A DNA stretch of 40,545 nt from Cystobacter ferrugineus (lineage in GTDB: Bacteria > Myxococcota > Myxococcia > Myxococcales > Myxococcaceae). Within the stretch, counting starts at the first letter, position 1. Each line of letters starts with the position of its first letter. Below are positions 1-8,539 of this stretch, one piece after another. The notes beneath the pieces are model-generated. The model was not told the DNA's origin and did no database searches. It saw only the letters and a list, made by a program, of their open reading frames with translations. The stretch spans positions 10,167-50,711 of the forward strand of contig NZ_MPIN01000019.1 in assembly GCF_001887355.1 (NCBI RefSeq), given 5' to 3'. The position numbers and the translations under genes are program-made.

Positions 1-795
1 CTGCACAACGTGGGCAACGTGCTCACCAGCGCCGTCGTCAACATGGAGATGATGAGCAAGGCCGTGGGCGCCCTGCGCGTGGGCCGGGTGAGGCAGGCCG
101 GAGCCCTGCTGCTGGAGCACCGCCAGGACATGGTGGACTTCCTGACGAAGGATCCGCGCGGAGGCCAGCTACCGGACTACCTGGTGGCGCTGGGCGACGA
201 GATGATGCGCGAGCAGGCGCGCCTGGTGGAGGACATGGCGGCGATGAACCGGCACATCGAGCACATCCGCGCCATCGTCCAGGTGCAACAGACGTATGCG
301 CGCAACGCGCTGATGACGGAGGAGTGCGACCTGGCCCAGCTCATCGACGACGCGCTGCGCATCCAGATGGAGTCGCTGCGGCGTCACGGCGTCACCGTCC
401 ACCGGGAGCTGTCGGAGGTGCCCCGGGTGAAGGTGGACAAGCACAAGGTGCTGCAAATCCTCATCAACCTGCTGAGCAACGCCAAACACGCGCTGGACGG
501 AGTGCCCGAGGGCCGGCGCAACCTCTGGGTGAGGCTGACGGCGGTGGGGAACGTGGCGCGCATCCAGGTGGCGGATGATGGGGTAGGCATCGCGCCGGAG
601 CTGATGGACAGCCTGTTCGCCCACGGCTTCACCACGCGCAAGGACGGCCATGGCTTCGGACTGCACTCGAGCGCACTGGCGGCGCAGATGCTCAAGGGCC
701 GTCTCACCCTGGAGAGCGCGGGCCTGGGCCAGGGCGCCGTGGCCAGGCTGGAGCTTCCGCTCACCCCCGAAGGGAGTCCTCGCGCGTCGTCGTGA
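1..795 (+). CDS. Sensor histidine kinase, C-terminal part (gene starts before the window)
   Basis: The reading frame is open from base 1 to TGA at 793-795, so this is the 3' end of a longer gene. It encodes the dimerisation/phosphoacceptor helix (LHNVGNVLTS at the window edge), an N box (NLLSNAKHALD), a G box (DDGVGIAPE) and a GFTTRKDGHGFGLH segment, which together form a histidine kinase core. The 265 residues align without gaps to the C-terminus of the next gene (5560-6354). By analogy the missing N-terminus is probably a Ser/Thr kinase-ATPase-GAF array, but this cannot be seen here. The kinase core itself is clear. Its signal and its response regulator are unknown, and no partner regulator is adjacent. 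Confidence 0.9.
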   Translation: MHNVGNVLTSAVVNMEMMSKAVGALRVGRVRQAGALLLEHRQDMVDFLTKDPRGGQLPDYLVALGDEMMREQARLVEDMAAMNRHIEHIRAIVQVQQTYARNALMTEECDLAQLIDDALRIQMESLRRHGVTVHRELSEVPRVKVDKHKVLQILINLLSNAKHALDGVPEGRRNLWVRLTAVGNVARIQVADDGVGIAPELMDSLFAHGFTTRKDGHGFGLHSSALAAQMLKGRLTLESAGLGQGAVARLELPLTPEGSPRASS

Positions 796-813
796 GTAGG
801 GTGGCCTTCCAAT
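1..813 (+). repeat. Direct repeat, copy 1 (kinase 3' end)
   Basis: Bases 1-795 match 5560-6354 at a constant offset of 5559 with no indels and only scattered substitutions. Bases about 336-573 are identical even at synonymous sites. Homology continues past the stop codon to about 813 (shared GGCCTTCCAAT) and then ends abruptly. Confidence 0.9.
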
Positions 814-851
814 CCGAGGGCCCGCCCAGCGGTCCCGCCAGTCCATCCGCG

Positions 852-979
852 CGGCATACGCTCATGCGGTCCCGTCATCCCAAGCCGTGCCCGGTACCAC
901 GACGAGCATGCGCCCGGGAAGCACCCACGAGCGAGAGCACTTCTATTCGCCGCGCCCCTCCTGGAACGGCATACGCTCA
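852..979 (+). repeat. Pair of 13-bp direct repeats upstream of the giant kinase
   Basis: CGGCATACGCTCA occurs at 852-864 and again at 967-979 in the non-coding gap before the kinase gene. Possible regulator sites. The second copy overlaps a weak GG-N10-GC pattern (963-976) resembling a -24/-12 promoter with a poor -12 half. No function can be assigned. Confidence 0.3.
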
Positions 980-1032
980 GGACCGCTGGCGCCATGCGTC
1001 CCCGAGGAGCTGGCCCACGAGGACACGTCTTC

Positions 1033-4000
1033 ATGTTGGACATCCCAGGCTACAGAGTCCTTGGCACCCTCCGGGCCACGGGCTCGAACGTGCTGTTCCA
1101 CGCCGTGCGCGAGGCCGATGACGTCCCCGTCATCCTCAAGACGCCGATGGCCCCCGCTCCCGGCGCCAGCGAGAACGAGCGCTACCGGCGGGAGTTCGCC
1201 ATCCTGCAGCGGCTCCAGGACGTGCGCGGGGTGACCCACGTCTATTCCTGTGAGCGCATCCACGAGCGGCCCGTGCTGCTCCTGGAGTGGGGGCGGGGCG
1301 AAACCCTGTCCGAGGCCACGGGCCAGCCGATGGAGGTTTCCCGGTTCCTCCCCCTCGCCCTCTCGCTGGTCTCCGCCCTGGCCGAGGTCCACCATCGCGA
1401 CATCATCCACAAGGACATCAAGCCCTCCAACATCCTCCTGGAGCCGTCCGGCGAGGCGCGGCTCATCGACTTCGGCCTGGCGACGCTGCAACGGGTGGAG
1501 TACCTGGAGGCGGCGCCCGCACATCTCATCGAGGGCACGCTGGCGTACATGTCCCCCGAGCAGACCGGGCGGATGAACCGCGCGCTGGACCACCGCACGG
1601 ACTTCTACTCGCTGGGCGTCACCTTCTACGAGCTGCTCACGGGGCGCCGGCCCTTCCAGGCCCGGGACGCGCTCGAGTGGTTTCACGCGCACCTGGCACA
1701 GAAACCGAAGCCCCCCCACGAGCTGAATCCCCAGGTGCCGCCCGCCTTGTCCGCGCTCGTCATGAAGCTGCTGGCCAAGGTGGCCGAGGAGCGCTACCAG
1801 AGCGCCGAGGGATTGAAGGCCGACCTGGAGCGCTGCCGCGAGGCGCTCGACCAGGGCGCGCGGGAGGTGTTCCCCCTGGGGACCCGGGACACGCCCCAGC
1901 GCTTCCAACTGCCGCAACGGCTCTATGGGCGTGAGGCGCAGGTGAAGGCCCTGCTCGAGGGCTTCGAGCGCGTGACGCGCACGGGCCGGCCGGAGCTGCT
2001 GCTGCTCAGCGGCTACTCGGGCATCGGCAAGTCCTCGCTGGTGCACGAGCTGTACAAGCCCGTGGTGCGGCGGCGCGGCTTCTTCCTGAGCGGCAAGTTC
2101 GACCAGTTCCAGCGGGACATCCCCTACGCCACCCTGGCCCAGACCCTGCGCGGGCTGGTCCGGCAACTGCTCGCCGGGAGCGAGGAGGAACTCGCCCGGT
2201 GGCGCGAGCAGGTGAATCAAGCGTGGGATGGCCAGGGCCAGGTGCTCGTGGACCTGGTGCCCCAGCTCGAAGTGCTCGTGGGCCGGCAACCCGCGCTCCA
2301 GGAGTTGCCCGCCAGCGAGGCGCAGCAGCGCTTCTTCCGGGTGGTGCGCCAGTTCGCGTCGGTGTTCTCCACCCAGGAGCACCCGGCGGTGGTGTTCCTG
2401 GATGACCTGCAGTGGGCGGGCCCCGCCAGCCTGTGGCTCCTCGAGCAGATGCTGTCACAGCCGGGGACTCCTCCCGTGTTGTGGCTCGGCGCCTACCGGG
2501 ACAACGAGGTGGGCCCCACGCACCCGCTGATGGCCATGCTGGAGAAGGTGCGCGAGGCAGGGGCTCGCCGCACGGACATCCGGCTGGAGCCGCTGTGCGT
2601 GGAGCAGGTGGAGGAGTTGGTGGGCGACATGCTCCCGGGAGCAAGCCGGGAGGTGGTTTCTCCCCTGGCCGCCCTGGTGCACGAGAAGACGGGAGGCAAC
2701 CCCTTCTTCCTGCTGCAACTGCTGGTGACTCTCCATCAGGAGGGCCTGCTCGTGCGCCTGCCGAAAGGCGGCTGGCGGTGGGATGCCGAGGGGGTGCGCA
2801 CCCGGGACTACTCGGAGAACATCGTCGACTTCATGGTGGGCAAGCTGCGCCTGCTCCCCCCGGGCACCCAGCACCTGCTGCAACTGGCGGCGTGCGCGGG
2901 CACCGTCTTCTCGCTCCAGATGTTGGGCACCCTCGCGGGACTCTCCGAGGTGGAGAAGGTGGAGCAAGGCCTCGAGCCCGCGCTGCGCGAAGGACTGCTG
3001 GGGCGCGTGGGTCCGGAGACGTACCGCTTCCTGCACGATCGCATCCAGCAGGCGGCCCACGCGCTCAGCTCCGAGGAGCAGCGCCAGCAGGTGCACCTGC
3101 GCATCGGCCGGTTGATGCTCCAGGGCCTGTCCCCGGAGCAGGTGCGCGAGTCACTCTTCGAGGTGGTGAGCCAGCTCAACGCCGGGGTGGCGCGGATGGA
3201 GGATCCCACCGAGCGCCACCACCTCGCGCGCCTCAACGCCGAGGCGGGCAGGAAGGCCCAGACCGCGCTCGCGCTCCAGCCCGCCCACGCCTACTTCGCG
3301 GCGGCCTTCGCGCTCATTCCCGGGGACCCCTGGGAGACGGACCACGCCCTGGCCTTCCAGGTGCGGCTGGCCCAGGCACGCACGGGGCTCATGAGCGGCG
3401 ACCCCTTCGCGGCACAACGGCTCGCCGAGCCACTGCGCTCCCAGGCACGCTCCCGCGCGGACACCGTGGCCGTCCACGTCCTGCTCCAGGATGTCCACCT
3501 GGGCACGGGGAAGTTCCAGGAGCGCATGGACTCCATGCTGGAGTGCCTGGCGCTGCTGGGCATGCCCGTCTCGCGGCAACCCACCTGGGAAGAGGCCGTG
3601 GCCGCCCACGAGGAGGTGTGGACCCTGCTGGGGCAGCGCCCCATCGAGAGCCTCCTCGAGCTGCCCCTCATGACCGACCCGGACATGAAGATGGCCGTCG
3701 TCGCCCTCTTCAAGCTCTTCCCCGGCGCCTACTCCAGCAACCCCCACCTGCTCATCATCATCCTGAGCCGGATTGTCTCCCTCACCCTGCACCACGGCAT
3801 CGTGGACGGCGCCGTGTCCGGGTATGCCTGGTTCGGCGTCATCACCGGCGCGTTCTTCAAGCGCTACCGGCAAGGCCATGCCTTCGCACGGCTCGCCCTC
3901 GGCTTCGTCGAGAGGTACCACCTGTCCGCCTACCGGGGTGCCGTGCTGCTCGGCATGCAGTTCAGCAGCTACTGGGTCCAACCCCTCCCCCGAGCGCAGG

Positions 4001-6354
4001 AGATCCTCCTCAACGGCCTGCGGCATGCGCTTCAAGTGGGCGACATCGCCCCCGCCTGCTACTGCACCGTCTTTCTCTTCGCCAACCGCCTGGCCATGGG
4101 GCACTCCCTGGACGAGGTCCACCAGGAGTCGCTCGTGCGCGACGAGTACCTGCGCAAGACGGGCTTCGTGGAGCCCCAGGACTGGTTCCTGGTGATTCAG
4201 CGCTACGTGCAACAACTGCGCGGCTATTCCCTGTCGTTCTCCACCCTGAGCGGAGAGGGTTTCGATGAACAGGCCTACGAAGCGCGGATGAAGCCCGAGC
4301 GCACGAGCGGCTCGCAGTGCAACTACTGGGTCATCAAGATGCAGTCGCGCTTCATGTGCGGCGCCTACGGGGAAGCCCGTGAAGCGGCGGACCAGGCGGC
4401 CGGATTGTCGTGGGCCAGCCCTGGCAACCTCAATTCCCGCGAAGGCCACTTCTACCGCGCCCTGACCCTGGCCGCGTGCTTCGCGGAGGCCTCGCCCGAG
4501 CAGCAGCGGGAGTGGCTCGTGGCCATCGAGCATCACCACCAGCAGCTCGCGGAATGGGCGGAGAATTGTCCCGAGAACTTCCGCGCGCTCGAGCGGCTCG
4601 TCTTCGCGGAGCGGGCCCGGCTCGTGGGGCGCGCGGAGGAGGCGACGCGGGCGTACGAGCAGGCCATCCGCTCGGCCCGGGAGAACGGGGCCACCCAGTA
4701 CGTGGGGCTGGCCAGTGAGCTCGCGGCGAACTTCTGGCGCACGCGCGAGGCACCCCTCGTCGCCCACGCCTTCGCGCGCGAGGCCCGGGCGGCCTATCAG
4801 CGGTGGGGAGCCCGGGCCAAGGTTGAGCACCTGGAGTCCCTGTGGCCGGAGCTCGCGTCCACCCAGTCTCCCCAGGACGCGCTGAGCACCAGCAGCACGG
4901 ACTCCACCCGCATCGACGCGCTCACGGTGGTCAAGGCGCAGCAGGCCGTTTCGGGTGAGATAGAGCTGGAGCGTCTGGTGACGGCGCTGATGAAGGCGGC
5001 GATGGAGAACGCGGGTGCCCAGCGCGGCGCCCTGCTGCTACCCGAGGGAAACGCGCTCGCGGTGGCGGCCCTCTTCCAGACCTCGCCGGAGGGCGCCCTG
5101 ATGGCCTTGGACGAAGCACACCACCAGGAGCTGCCGTGGACGCTCTTCGCCTATGTCCGGCGCACGCGCGAACACGTGCTCATCGGAGATGCCTGCCAGC
5201 CCCATGCGTTCTCCTCCGACGCCTGGCTGGCGCGCGGCGGAGCCCGCTCGGTGCTGTGCCTGCCCCTGATGAGGCAGGAGCAATTCTCCGGAGCCCTGTA
5301 CCTGGAGAACGACCTGGCCACCAACGCCTTCAGCCCCGCGCGACTGGCTCTGCTGGGACACCTCGCCTCCCAGGCGGCCATCTCCATCGAGAACGCCCGG
5401 CTGTACGCGGACGTGCAGCGCGCCCGGACGGAGCTGCGCCGGGCGAATGAGGAGTTGGAGCGGAGAGTGGAGGAGCGCACGCGCGAGCTCAAGCAGGCCC
5501 AGGCGCGCCTGGTGGACACCGCGCGCGAGGTGGGCATGGCGGAGGTGGCCTCCAACGTGCTGCACAACGTGGGCAACGTGCTCACCAGCGCCGTCGTCAA
5601 CATGGAGATGATGAGCAAGGCCGTGGGCGCCCTGCGCGTGGGCCGGGTGAGGCAGGCCGGAGCCCTGCTGCTGGAGCACCGCCAGGACATGGCGGACTTC
5701 CTGAAGGAGGATCCGCGCGGAGGCCAGCTACCGGACTACCTGGTGGCGCTGGGCGACGAGATGATGCGCGAGCAGACTCGCTTGATGGAGGACATGGAGG
5801 TGATGAATCGGCACATCGAGCACATCCGCGCCATCGTCCAGGTGCAACAGACGTATGCGCGCAACGCGCTGATGACGGAGGAGTGCGAGCTGTCCCAGCT
5901 CATCGACGACGCGCTGCGCATCCAGATGGAGTCGCTGCGGCGTCACGGCGTCACCGTCCACCGGGAGCTGTCGGAGGTGCCCCGGGTGAAGGTGGACAAG
6001 CACAAGGTGCTGCAAATCCTCATCAACCTGCTGAGCAACGCCAAACACGCGCTGGACGGAGTGCCCGAGGGCCGGCGCAACCTCTGGGTGAGGCTGACGG
6101 CGGTGGGGAACGTGGCGCGCATCCAGGTGGCGGACGATGGGGTGGGCATCGCGCCGGAGCTGATGGAGAGCCTGTTCGCCCACGGCTTCACCACGCGCAA
6201 GGACGGCCACGGCTTCGGGCTGCACTCGAGCGCACTGGCGGCGCAGTTGCTCAAGGGCCGCCTCTCCCTGGAGAGCGCGGGCCTGGGCCAGGGCGCCGTG
6301 GCCACGCTGGAACTTCCGCTCACCTCCGAAGGGCGTCCCCACGCGTCGTCGTGA
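1033..6354 (+). CDS. Giant fused Ser/Thr kinase - AAA ATPase - GAF - histidine kinase
   Basis: Protein of 1773 aa. Domains in order: Ser/Thr kinase (residues about 1-265; HKDIKPSNIL near 125, DFG near 146, activation segment GTLAYMSPEQ); AAA/STAND-like ATPase (Walker A GYSGIGKSS near 327, Walker B VVFLDDLQW near 453); a long helical, probably TPR-like region (about 670-1280); GAF (about 1295-1460); coiled coil; and a histidine kinase core with LHNVGN near 1510, an N box near 1665 and DDGVGI near 1700. I chose ATG 1033 because AGGA lies 9 bases upstream and the kinase fold begins at once; an in-frame ATG at 994 would add 13 residues. This architecture is known in myxobacteria and cyanobacteria as trifunctional kinases; their signals are mostly undefined. 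No signal peptide or membrane segment, so cytoplasmic. It is the tandem paralogue of the truncated gene at the window start. Confidence 0.93.
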   Translation: MLDIPGYRVLGTLRATGSNVLFHAVREADDVPVILKTPMAPAPGASENERYRREFAILQRLQDVRGVTHVYSCERIHERPVLLLEWGRGETLSEATGQPMEVSRFLPLALSLVSALAEVHHRDIIHKDIKPSNILLEPSGEARLIDFGLATLQRVEYLEAAPAHLIEGTLAYMSPEQTGRMNRALDHRTDFYSLGVTFYELLTGRRPFQARDALEWFHAHLAQKPKPPHELNPQVPPALSALVMKLLAKVAEERYQSAEGLKADLERCREALDQGAREVFPLGTRDTPQRFQLPQRLYGREAQVKALLEGFERVTRTGRPELLLLSGYSGIGKSSLVHELYKPVVRRRGFFLSGKFDQFQRDIPYATLAQTLRGLVRQLLAGSEEELARWREQVNQAWDGQGQVLVDLVPQLEVLVGRQPALQELPASEAQQRFFRVVRQFASVFSTQEHPAVVFLDDLQWAGPASLWLLEQMLSQPGTPPVLWLGAYRDNEVGPTHPLMAMLEKVREAGARRTDIRLEPLCVEQVEELVGDMLPGASREVVSPLAALVHEKTGGNPFFLLQLLVTLHQEGLLVRLPKGGWRWDAEGVRTRDYSENIVDFMVGKLRLLPPGTQHLLQLAACAGTVFSLQMLGTLAGLSEVEKVEQGLEPALREGLLGRVGPETYRFLHDRIQQAAHALSSEEQRQQVHLRIGRLMLQGLSPEQVRESLFEVVSQLNAGVARMEDPTERHHLARLNAEAGRKAQTALALQPAHAYFAAAFALIPGDPWETDHALAFQVRLAQARTGLMSGDPFAAQRLAEPLRSQARSRADTVAVHVLLQDVHLGTGKFQERMDSMLECLALLGMPVSRQPTWEEAVAAHEEVWTLLGQRPIESLLELPLMTDPDMKMAVVALFKLFPGAYSSNPHLLIIILSRIVSLTLHHGIVDGAVSGYAWFGVITGAFFKRYRQGHAFARLALGFVERYHLSAYRGAVLLGMQFSSYWVQPLPRAQEILLNGLRHALQVGDIAPACYCTVFLFANRLAMGHSLDEVHQESLVRDEYLRKTGFVEPQDWFLVIQRYVQQLRGYSLSFSTLSGEGFDEQAYEARMKPERTSGSQCNYWVIKMQSRFMCGAYGEAREAADQAAGLSWASPGNLNSREGHFYRALTLAACFAEASPEQQREWLVAIEHHHQQLAEWAENCPENFRALERLVFAERARLVGRAEEATRAYEQAIRSARENGATQYVGLASELAANFWRTREAPLVAHAFAREARAAYQRWGARAKVEHLESLWPELASTQSPQDALSTSSTDSTRIDALTVVKAQQAVSGEIELERLVTALMKAAMENAGAQRGALLLPEGNALAVAALFQTSPEGALMALDEAHHQELPWTLFAYVRRTREHVLIGDACQPHAFSSDAWLARGGARSVLCLPLMRQEQFSGALYLENDLATNAFSPARLALLGHLASQAAISIENARLYADVQRARTELRRANEELERRVEERTRELKQAQARLVDTAREVGMAEVASNVLHNVGNVLTSAVVNMEMMSKAVGALRVGRVRQAGALLLEHRQDMADFLKEDPRGGQLPDYLVALGDEMMREQTRLMEDMEVMNRHIEHIRAIVQVQQTYARNALMTEECELSQLIDDALRIQMESLRRHGVTVHRELSEVPRVKVDKHKVLQILINLLSNAKHALDGVPEGRRNLWVRLTAVGNVARIQVADDGVGIAPELMESLFAHGFTTRKDGHGFGLHSSALAAQLLKGRLSLESAGLGQGAVATLELPLTSEGRPHASS

Positions 6355-6372
6355 GCAGCGCGGCCTTCCAAT
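5560..6372 (+). repeat. Direct repeat, copy 2 (kinase 3' end)
   Basis: Second copy of the 1-813 repeat. It covers the histidine kinase core and the first bases past the stop codon. The downstream part also encodes the C-terminus of the convergent DUF6881 gene, which is intact here and lost after copy 1. Confidence 0.9.
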
Positions 6373-6652
6373 ACGCTCCCCCCGCCCGGCGCTGCTCCCA
6401 GAACCGCTCGAACTCCGCCTGGGAGATCTCCAGCGGCGCGGAGTCCGTCTCGGCGGCGATCTCCTCCAGGCCTGGCATCGGCACCAGCGCCAGTTCCGCG
6501 TCCCGCTCCTCGTGCGCATCCGCGAAACCCACCCGGCCATCCCGGTAGACGTCGATCTTCCGCTGTTCCCACCCCCCACCGTCGTACTCGCCAAGACGCA
6601 GGACCGGGTACTCCGGATCCGAATGAACCCACCGCACCGCGAGGTACTTCAT
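6320..6652 (-). CDS. DUF6881-like small protein
   Basis: Protein of 110 aa beginning MKYLAVRWVHSDPEYPVLRL, with a later VYRDGRVGFA strand and an ISQAEFERFWEQRR helix. This is the layout of DUF6881-type cytosolic proteins of unknown function, some of which occur as immunity-like proteins; that role is not shown here. The start is supported by GGGAGG about five bases upstream; longer in-frame extensions have no family-like sequence. Its last 35 bp overlap the end of the kinase gene on the opposite strand. A degenerate remnant of its C-terminus (reading WKATLLTTTRE) follows the upstream kinase copy at about 780-813, so kinase and small gene were duplicated together. It is divergent from the TraB-like gene across a 147-bp gap. 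Confidence 0.72.
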   Translation of the reverse strand: MKYLAVRWVHSDPEYPVLRLGEYDGGGWEQRKIDVYRDGRVGFADAHEERDAELALVPMPGLEEIAAETDSAPLEISQAEFERFWEQRRAGGAYWKAALLTTTRGDALRR

Positions 6653-6799
6653 CGGGCCTCCCTGGTTGGAGAATGTCCGTGCTCCTAGCAAAACACGATT
6701 TTCCCTGGAGGCAAGCCCGATGACGCGGTGAAGCGTTCCCGCTCCGGCGGAAGCCCGCCCCCTCCCCGTCGCGGAGCATGGCAGGCTCCGTGCCCACCC

Positions 6800-7726
6800 A
6801 TGCGTCCCCTCCGACTCCCGCTGCTCCTCGTCGCCCTGCTCGCCACCGCTTGCGCCACCACCTCCGCGCAAGCCCCCGCCGTCGTGGCGCGGCCCCCGGC
6901 CTTCCTCTGGGAAGTGACGCGGCCGGGCGCCCCGGACAAGCCACTCTACCTCACCGGCTCCATCCACCTGGGCTTGCCAGGCCAGTTCACCTTCCCGCCC
7001 TCCCTGGAGGCCGCGCTCGCGCGCTCCCAGGCGCTGGTGGTGGAGTTGGACCCCGACAAGGCCGTCGCCCACGCCCAGGAGACCCAGAAGCTGGTGCTGC
7101 GCCTGGGTACCTATGCCCCTCCGGATGGACTCGATGCGCACCTGAGCGAGGAGACCCGGACCCGCCTGCCCGAGCTCCTCGCGCAGGTGGGACTCCCTCC
7201 CGCGGCCGTCCAGCGCATGCGGCCCTGGTTGCTCTACCTCACCCTCTCCGTCCTGGAGCTGCAACGCGCGGGCTACTCGGAAGCGGGGGGAATCGATCGG
7301 CTGTTGTTGACCAGGGCCCGTGGCACCAAGCGCATCGTGGAGCTGGAGACGATGGAGGGGCAGATGAGCATGCTCGCGAACCTCCCGGACCCGGTGCAGG
7401 AGCTCATGCTGCGCGAGCTGATCGAGCAGTCGCCCCTGGCGGCGGTCAACATGGCGCGGATGAGCACCGCCTGGGAGGGGGGCAATCCCAACGTCCTCGC
7501 GGACCTGCTCTTCACGCAGGCGAAGGACCCCGCCTACCAGCCCTTCTACGAGGCCCTCTTCTACGTCCGCAACCGGCGGATGGCCGACAAGCTGGCCGGG
7601 ATGGTCGACGCGCCGGAGACGCACTTCGTGGTGGTGGGCGCCGGGCACCTGGTGGGGCCGGAGGGACTGCTCGCCCTGCTCGAGCGCGCGGGCTTCCAGG
7701 TGCGCCAGCTTCCCCGCGAGCCCTGA
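6800..7726 (+). CDS. TraB/GumN-like lipoprotein
   Basis: Protein of 308 aa. ATG 6800 gives a lipoprotein signal (MRPLRLPLLLVALLATAC, lipobox at the Cys), so it should be anchored in an envelope membrane facing outward. The mature part has the TraB/GumN/Tiki hallmarks: an N-terminal GSIHLG (GxxH) motif after a LYLT strand, SQALVVELD, GGIDRLLL, and a C-terminal HFVVVGAGHLVGPEG-type motif with a second His. Family members are proposed metalloproteases, but the bacterial ones are mostly uncharacterised. An upstream in-frame start at 6728 would add a proline/arginine-rich leader and bury the signal, so I reject it. The next gene starts 22 bp downstream. Confidence 0.85.
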   Translation: MRPLRLPLLLVALLATACATTSAQAPAVVARPPAFLWEVTRPGAPDKPLYLTGSIHLGLPGQFTFPPSLEAALARSQALVVELDPDKAVAHAQETQKLVLRLGTYAPPDGLDAHLSEETRTRLPELLAQVGLPPAAVQRMRPWLLYLTLSVLELQRAGYSEAGGIDRLLLTRARGTKRIVELETMEGQMSMLANLPDPVQELMLRELIEQSPLAAVNMARMSTAWEGGNPNVLADLLFTQAKDPAYQPFYEALFYVRNRRMADKLAGMVDAPETHFVVVGAGHLVGPEGLLALLERAGFQVRQLPREP

Positions 7727-7734
7727 GCGTGGCC

Positions 7735-7740
7735 TACACT
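7735..7740 (+). promoter_or_regulatory. Candidate -10 box for a leaderless LytTR transcript
   Basis: TACACT ends 8 bases before the GTG start at 7749 and there is no Shine-Dalgarno sequence, so transcription could begin at or next to the start codon. No convincing -35 box is visible. The same layout recurs before several other genes in the window. Confidence 0.3.
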
Positions 7741-7748
7741 GCGCGTCC

Positions 7749-8495
7749 GTGAGCCCTCCCCTGCGTATCCTCATCGCGGACGACGAGCTGGTCGCACGCA
7801 AGCGCCTCGCGCGTCTGCTGGCGGCCCTGCCCGGCACCACCGTGTGTGGCGAGGTCTCCGACGCGGAGGCCGTGCTCGACACGGTGCGCGCCGGGGGTGT
7901 GGACGTGGTGCTGCTCGACATCCACATGCCCGGGCTCAGTGGCCTGGACGCGCTCGCCCTGCTCCCCGAGGGCGGCCCCCAGGTCATCCTCATCACCGCC
8001 CACCCCGACCACGCCGTGGAGGCCTTCGAGCACGGTGCCGTGGACTACGTGCTCAAGCCCGTGGAGGCCTCGCGCCTGCAGAAGGCCCTGGACCGGGCGC
8101 GCGCCCGCTTCGCGCCGTCCCCCCAGGAGCCCATCCGCCTGGATCGGCTGCCCATCCCCACCCGCCAGGGCATCGTCCTGGTGGCGCCAGAGACCATCTC
8201 CCACGCCACGCTCGAGGACGAGCTCGTCACCATCTTCACCACCCAGGGCGACTACCTCACCGACTTCAGCCTACAGGAGCTGGTGGACCGGCTGCCCACC
8301 GAGGGCTTCTACCGGGTGCACCGCCGCGCCCTGCTCAACCTCGCCCAGGTCACGCGCCTGGAGCCCCTGGAGACGGGGGGCTACCTGGCACGCACCGCCC
8401 GCGGCCACACGGTGGAGGTGAGCCGCCAGTCCGCCCGCGAGCTGCGCCGGCGGCTCGGCCTGCGGCGCGGCGGCGAGGAGGAGCCCGGGGCGTGA
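7749..8495 (+). CDS. LytTR-family response regulator
   Basis: Protein of 248 aa. Residues 5-120 are a receiver: acidic pair D11/D12, phosphoacceptor D57 in VVLLDIHMPG, switch Thr in LITAHPDHAVEAF, and Lys in YVLKPVEA. Residues about 150-245 are a LytTR DNA-binding domain (DELVTIFTTQGDYLTDFS, FYRVHRRALLNL, VEVSRQSARELRRRL). Family knowledge: such regulators bind direct repeats upstream of their targets and are usually paired with a membrane histidine kinase of the His_kinase/5TM type. No such kinase is adjacent, so this is an orphan or signals at a distance. GTG start; the preceding TACACT suggests a leaderless message. Confidence 0.93.
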   Translation: MSPPLRILIADDELVARKRLARLLAALPGTTVCGEVSDAEAVLDTVRAGGVDVVLLDIHMPGLSGLDALALLPEGGPQVILITAHPDHAVEAFEHGAVDYVLKPVEASRLQKALDRARARFAPSPQEPIRLDRLPIPTRQGIVLVAPETISHATLEDELVTIFTTQGDYLTDFSLQELVDRLPTEGFYRVHRRALLNLAQVTRLEPLETGGYLARTARGHTVEVSRQSARELRRRLGLRRGGEEEPGA

Positions 8496-8539
8496 GCCCT
8501 TGAGTGGAGAACCGCCGCGCTGCGAACATGGTGGGGCCC

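Noticed and set aside
963-976. Possible sigma-54 promoter before the giant kinase
   Set aside because: GG-N10-GC spacing fits, but the -12 half reads ACGCT and such patterns are frequent by chance in GC-rich DNA.
943-2382. Long minus-strand open frame opposite the giant kinase
   Set aside because: It is a His/Gln/Leu-rich shadow of the kinase gene caused by high GC3; no start signal or family motif.
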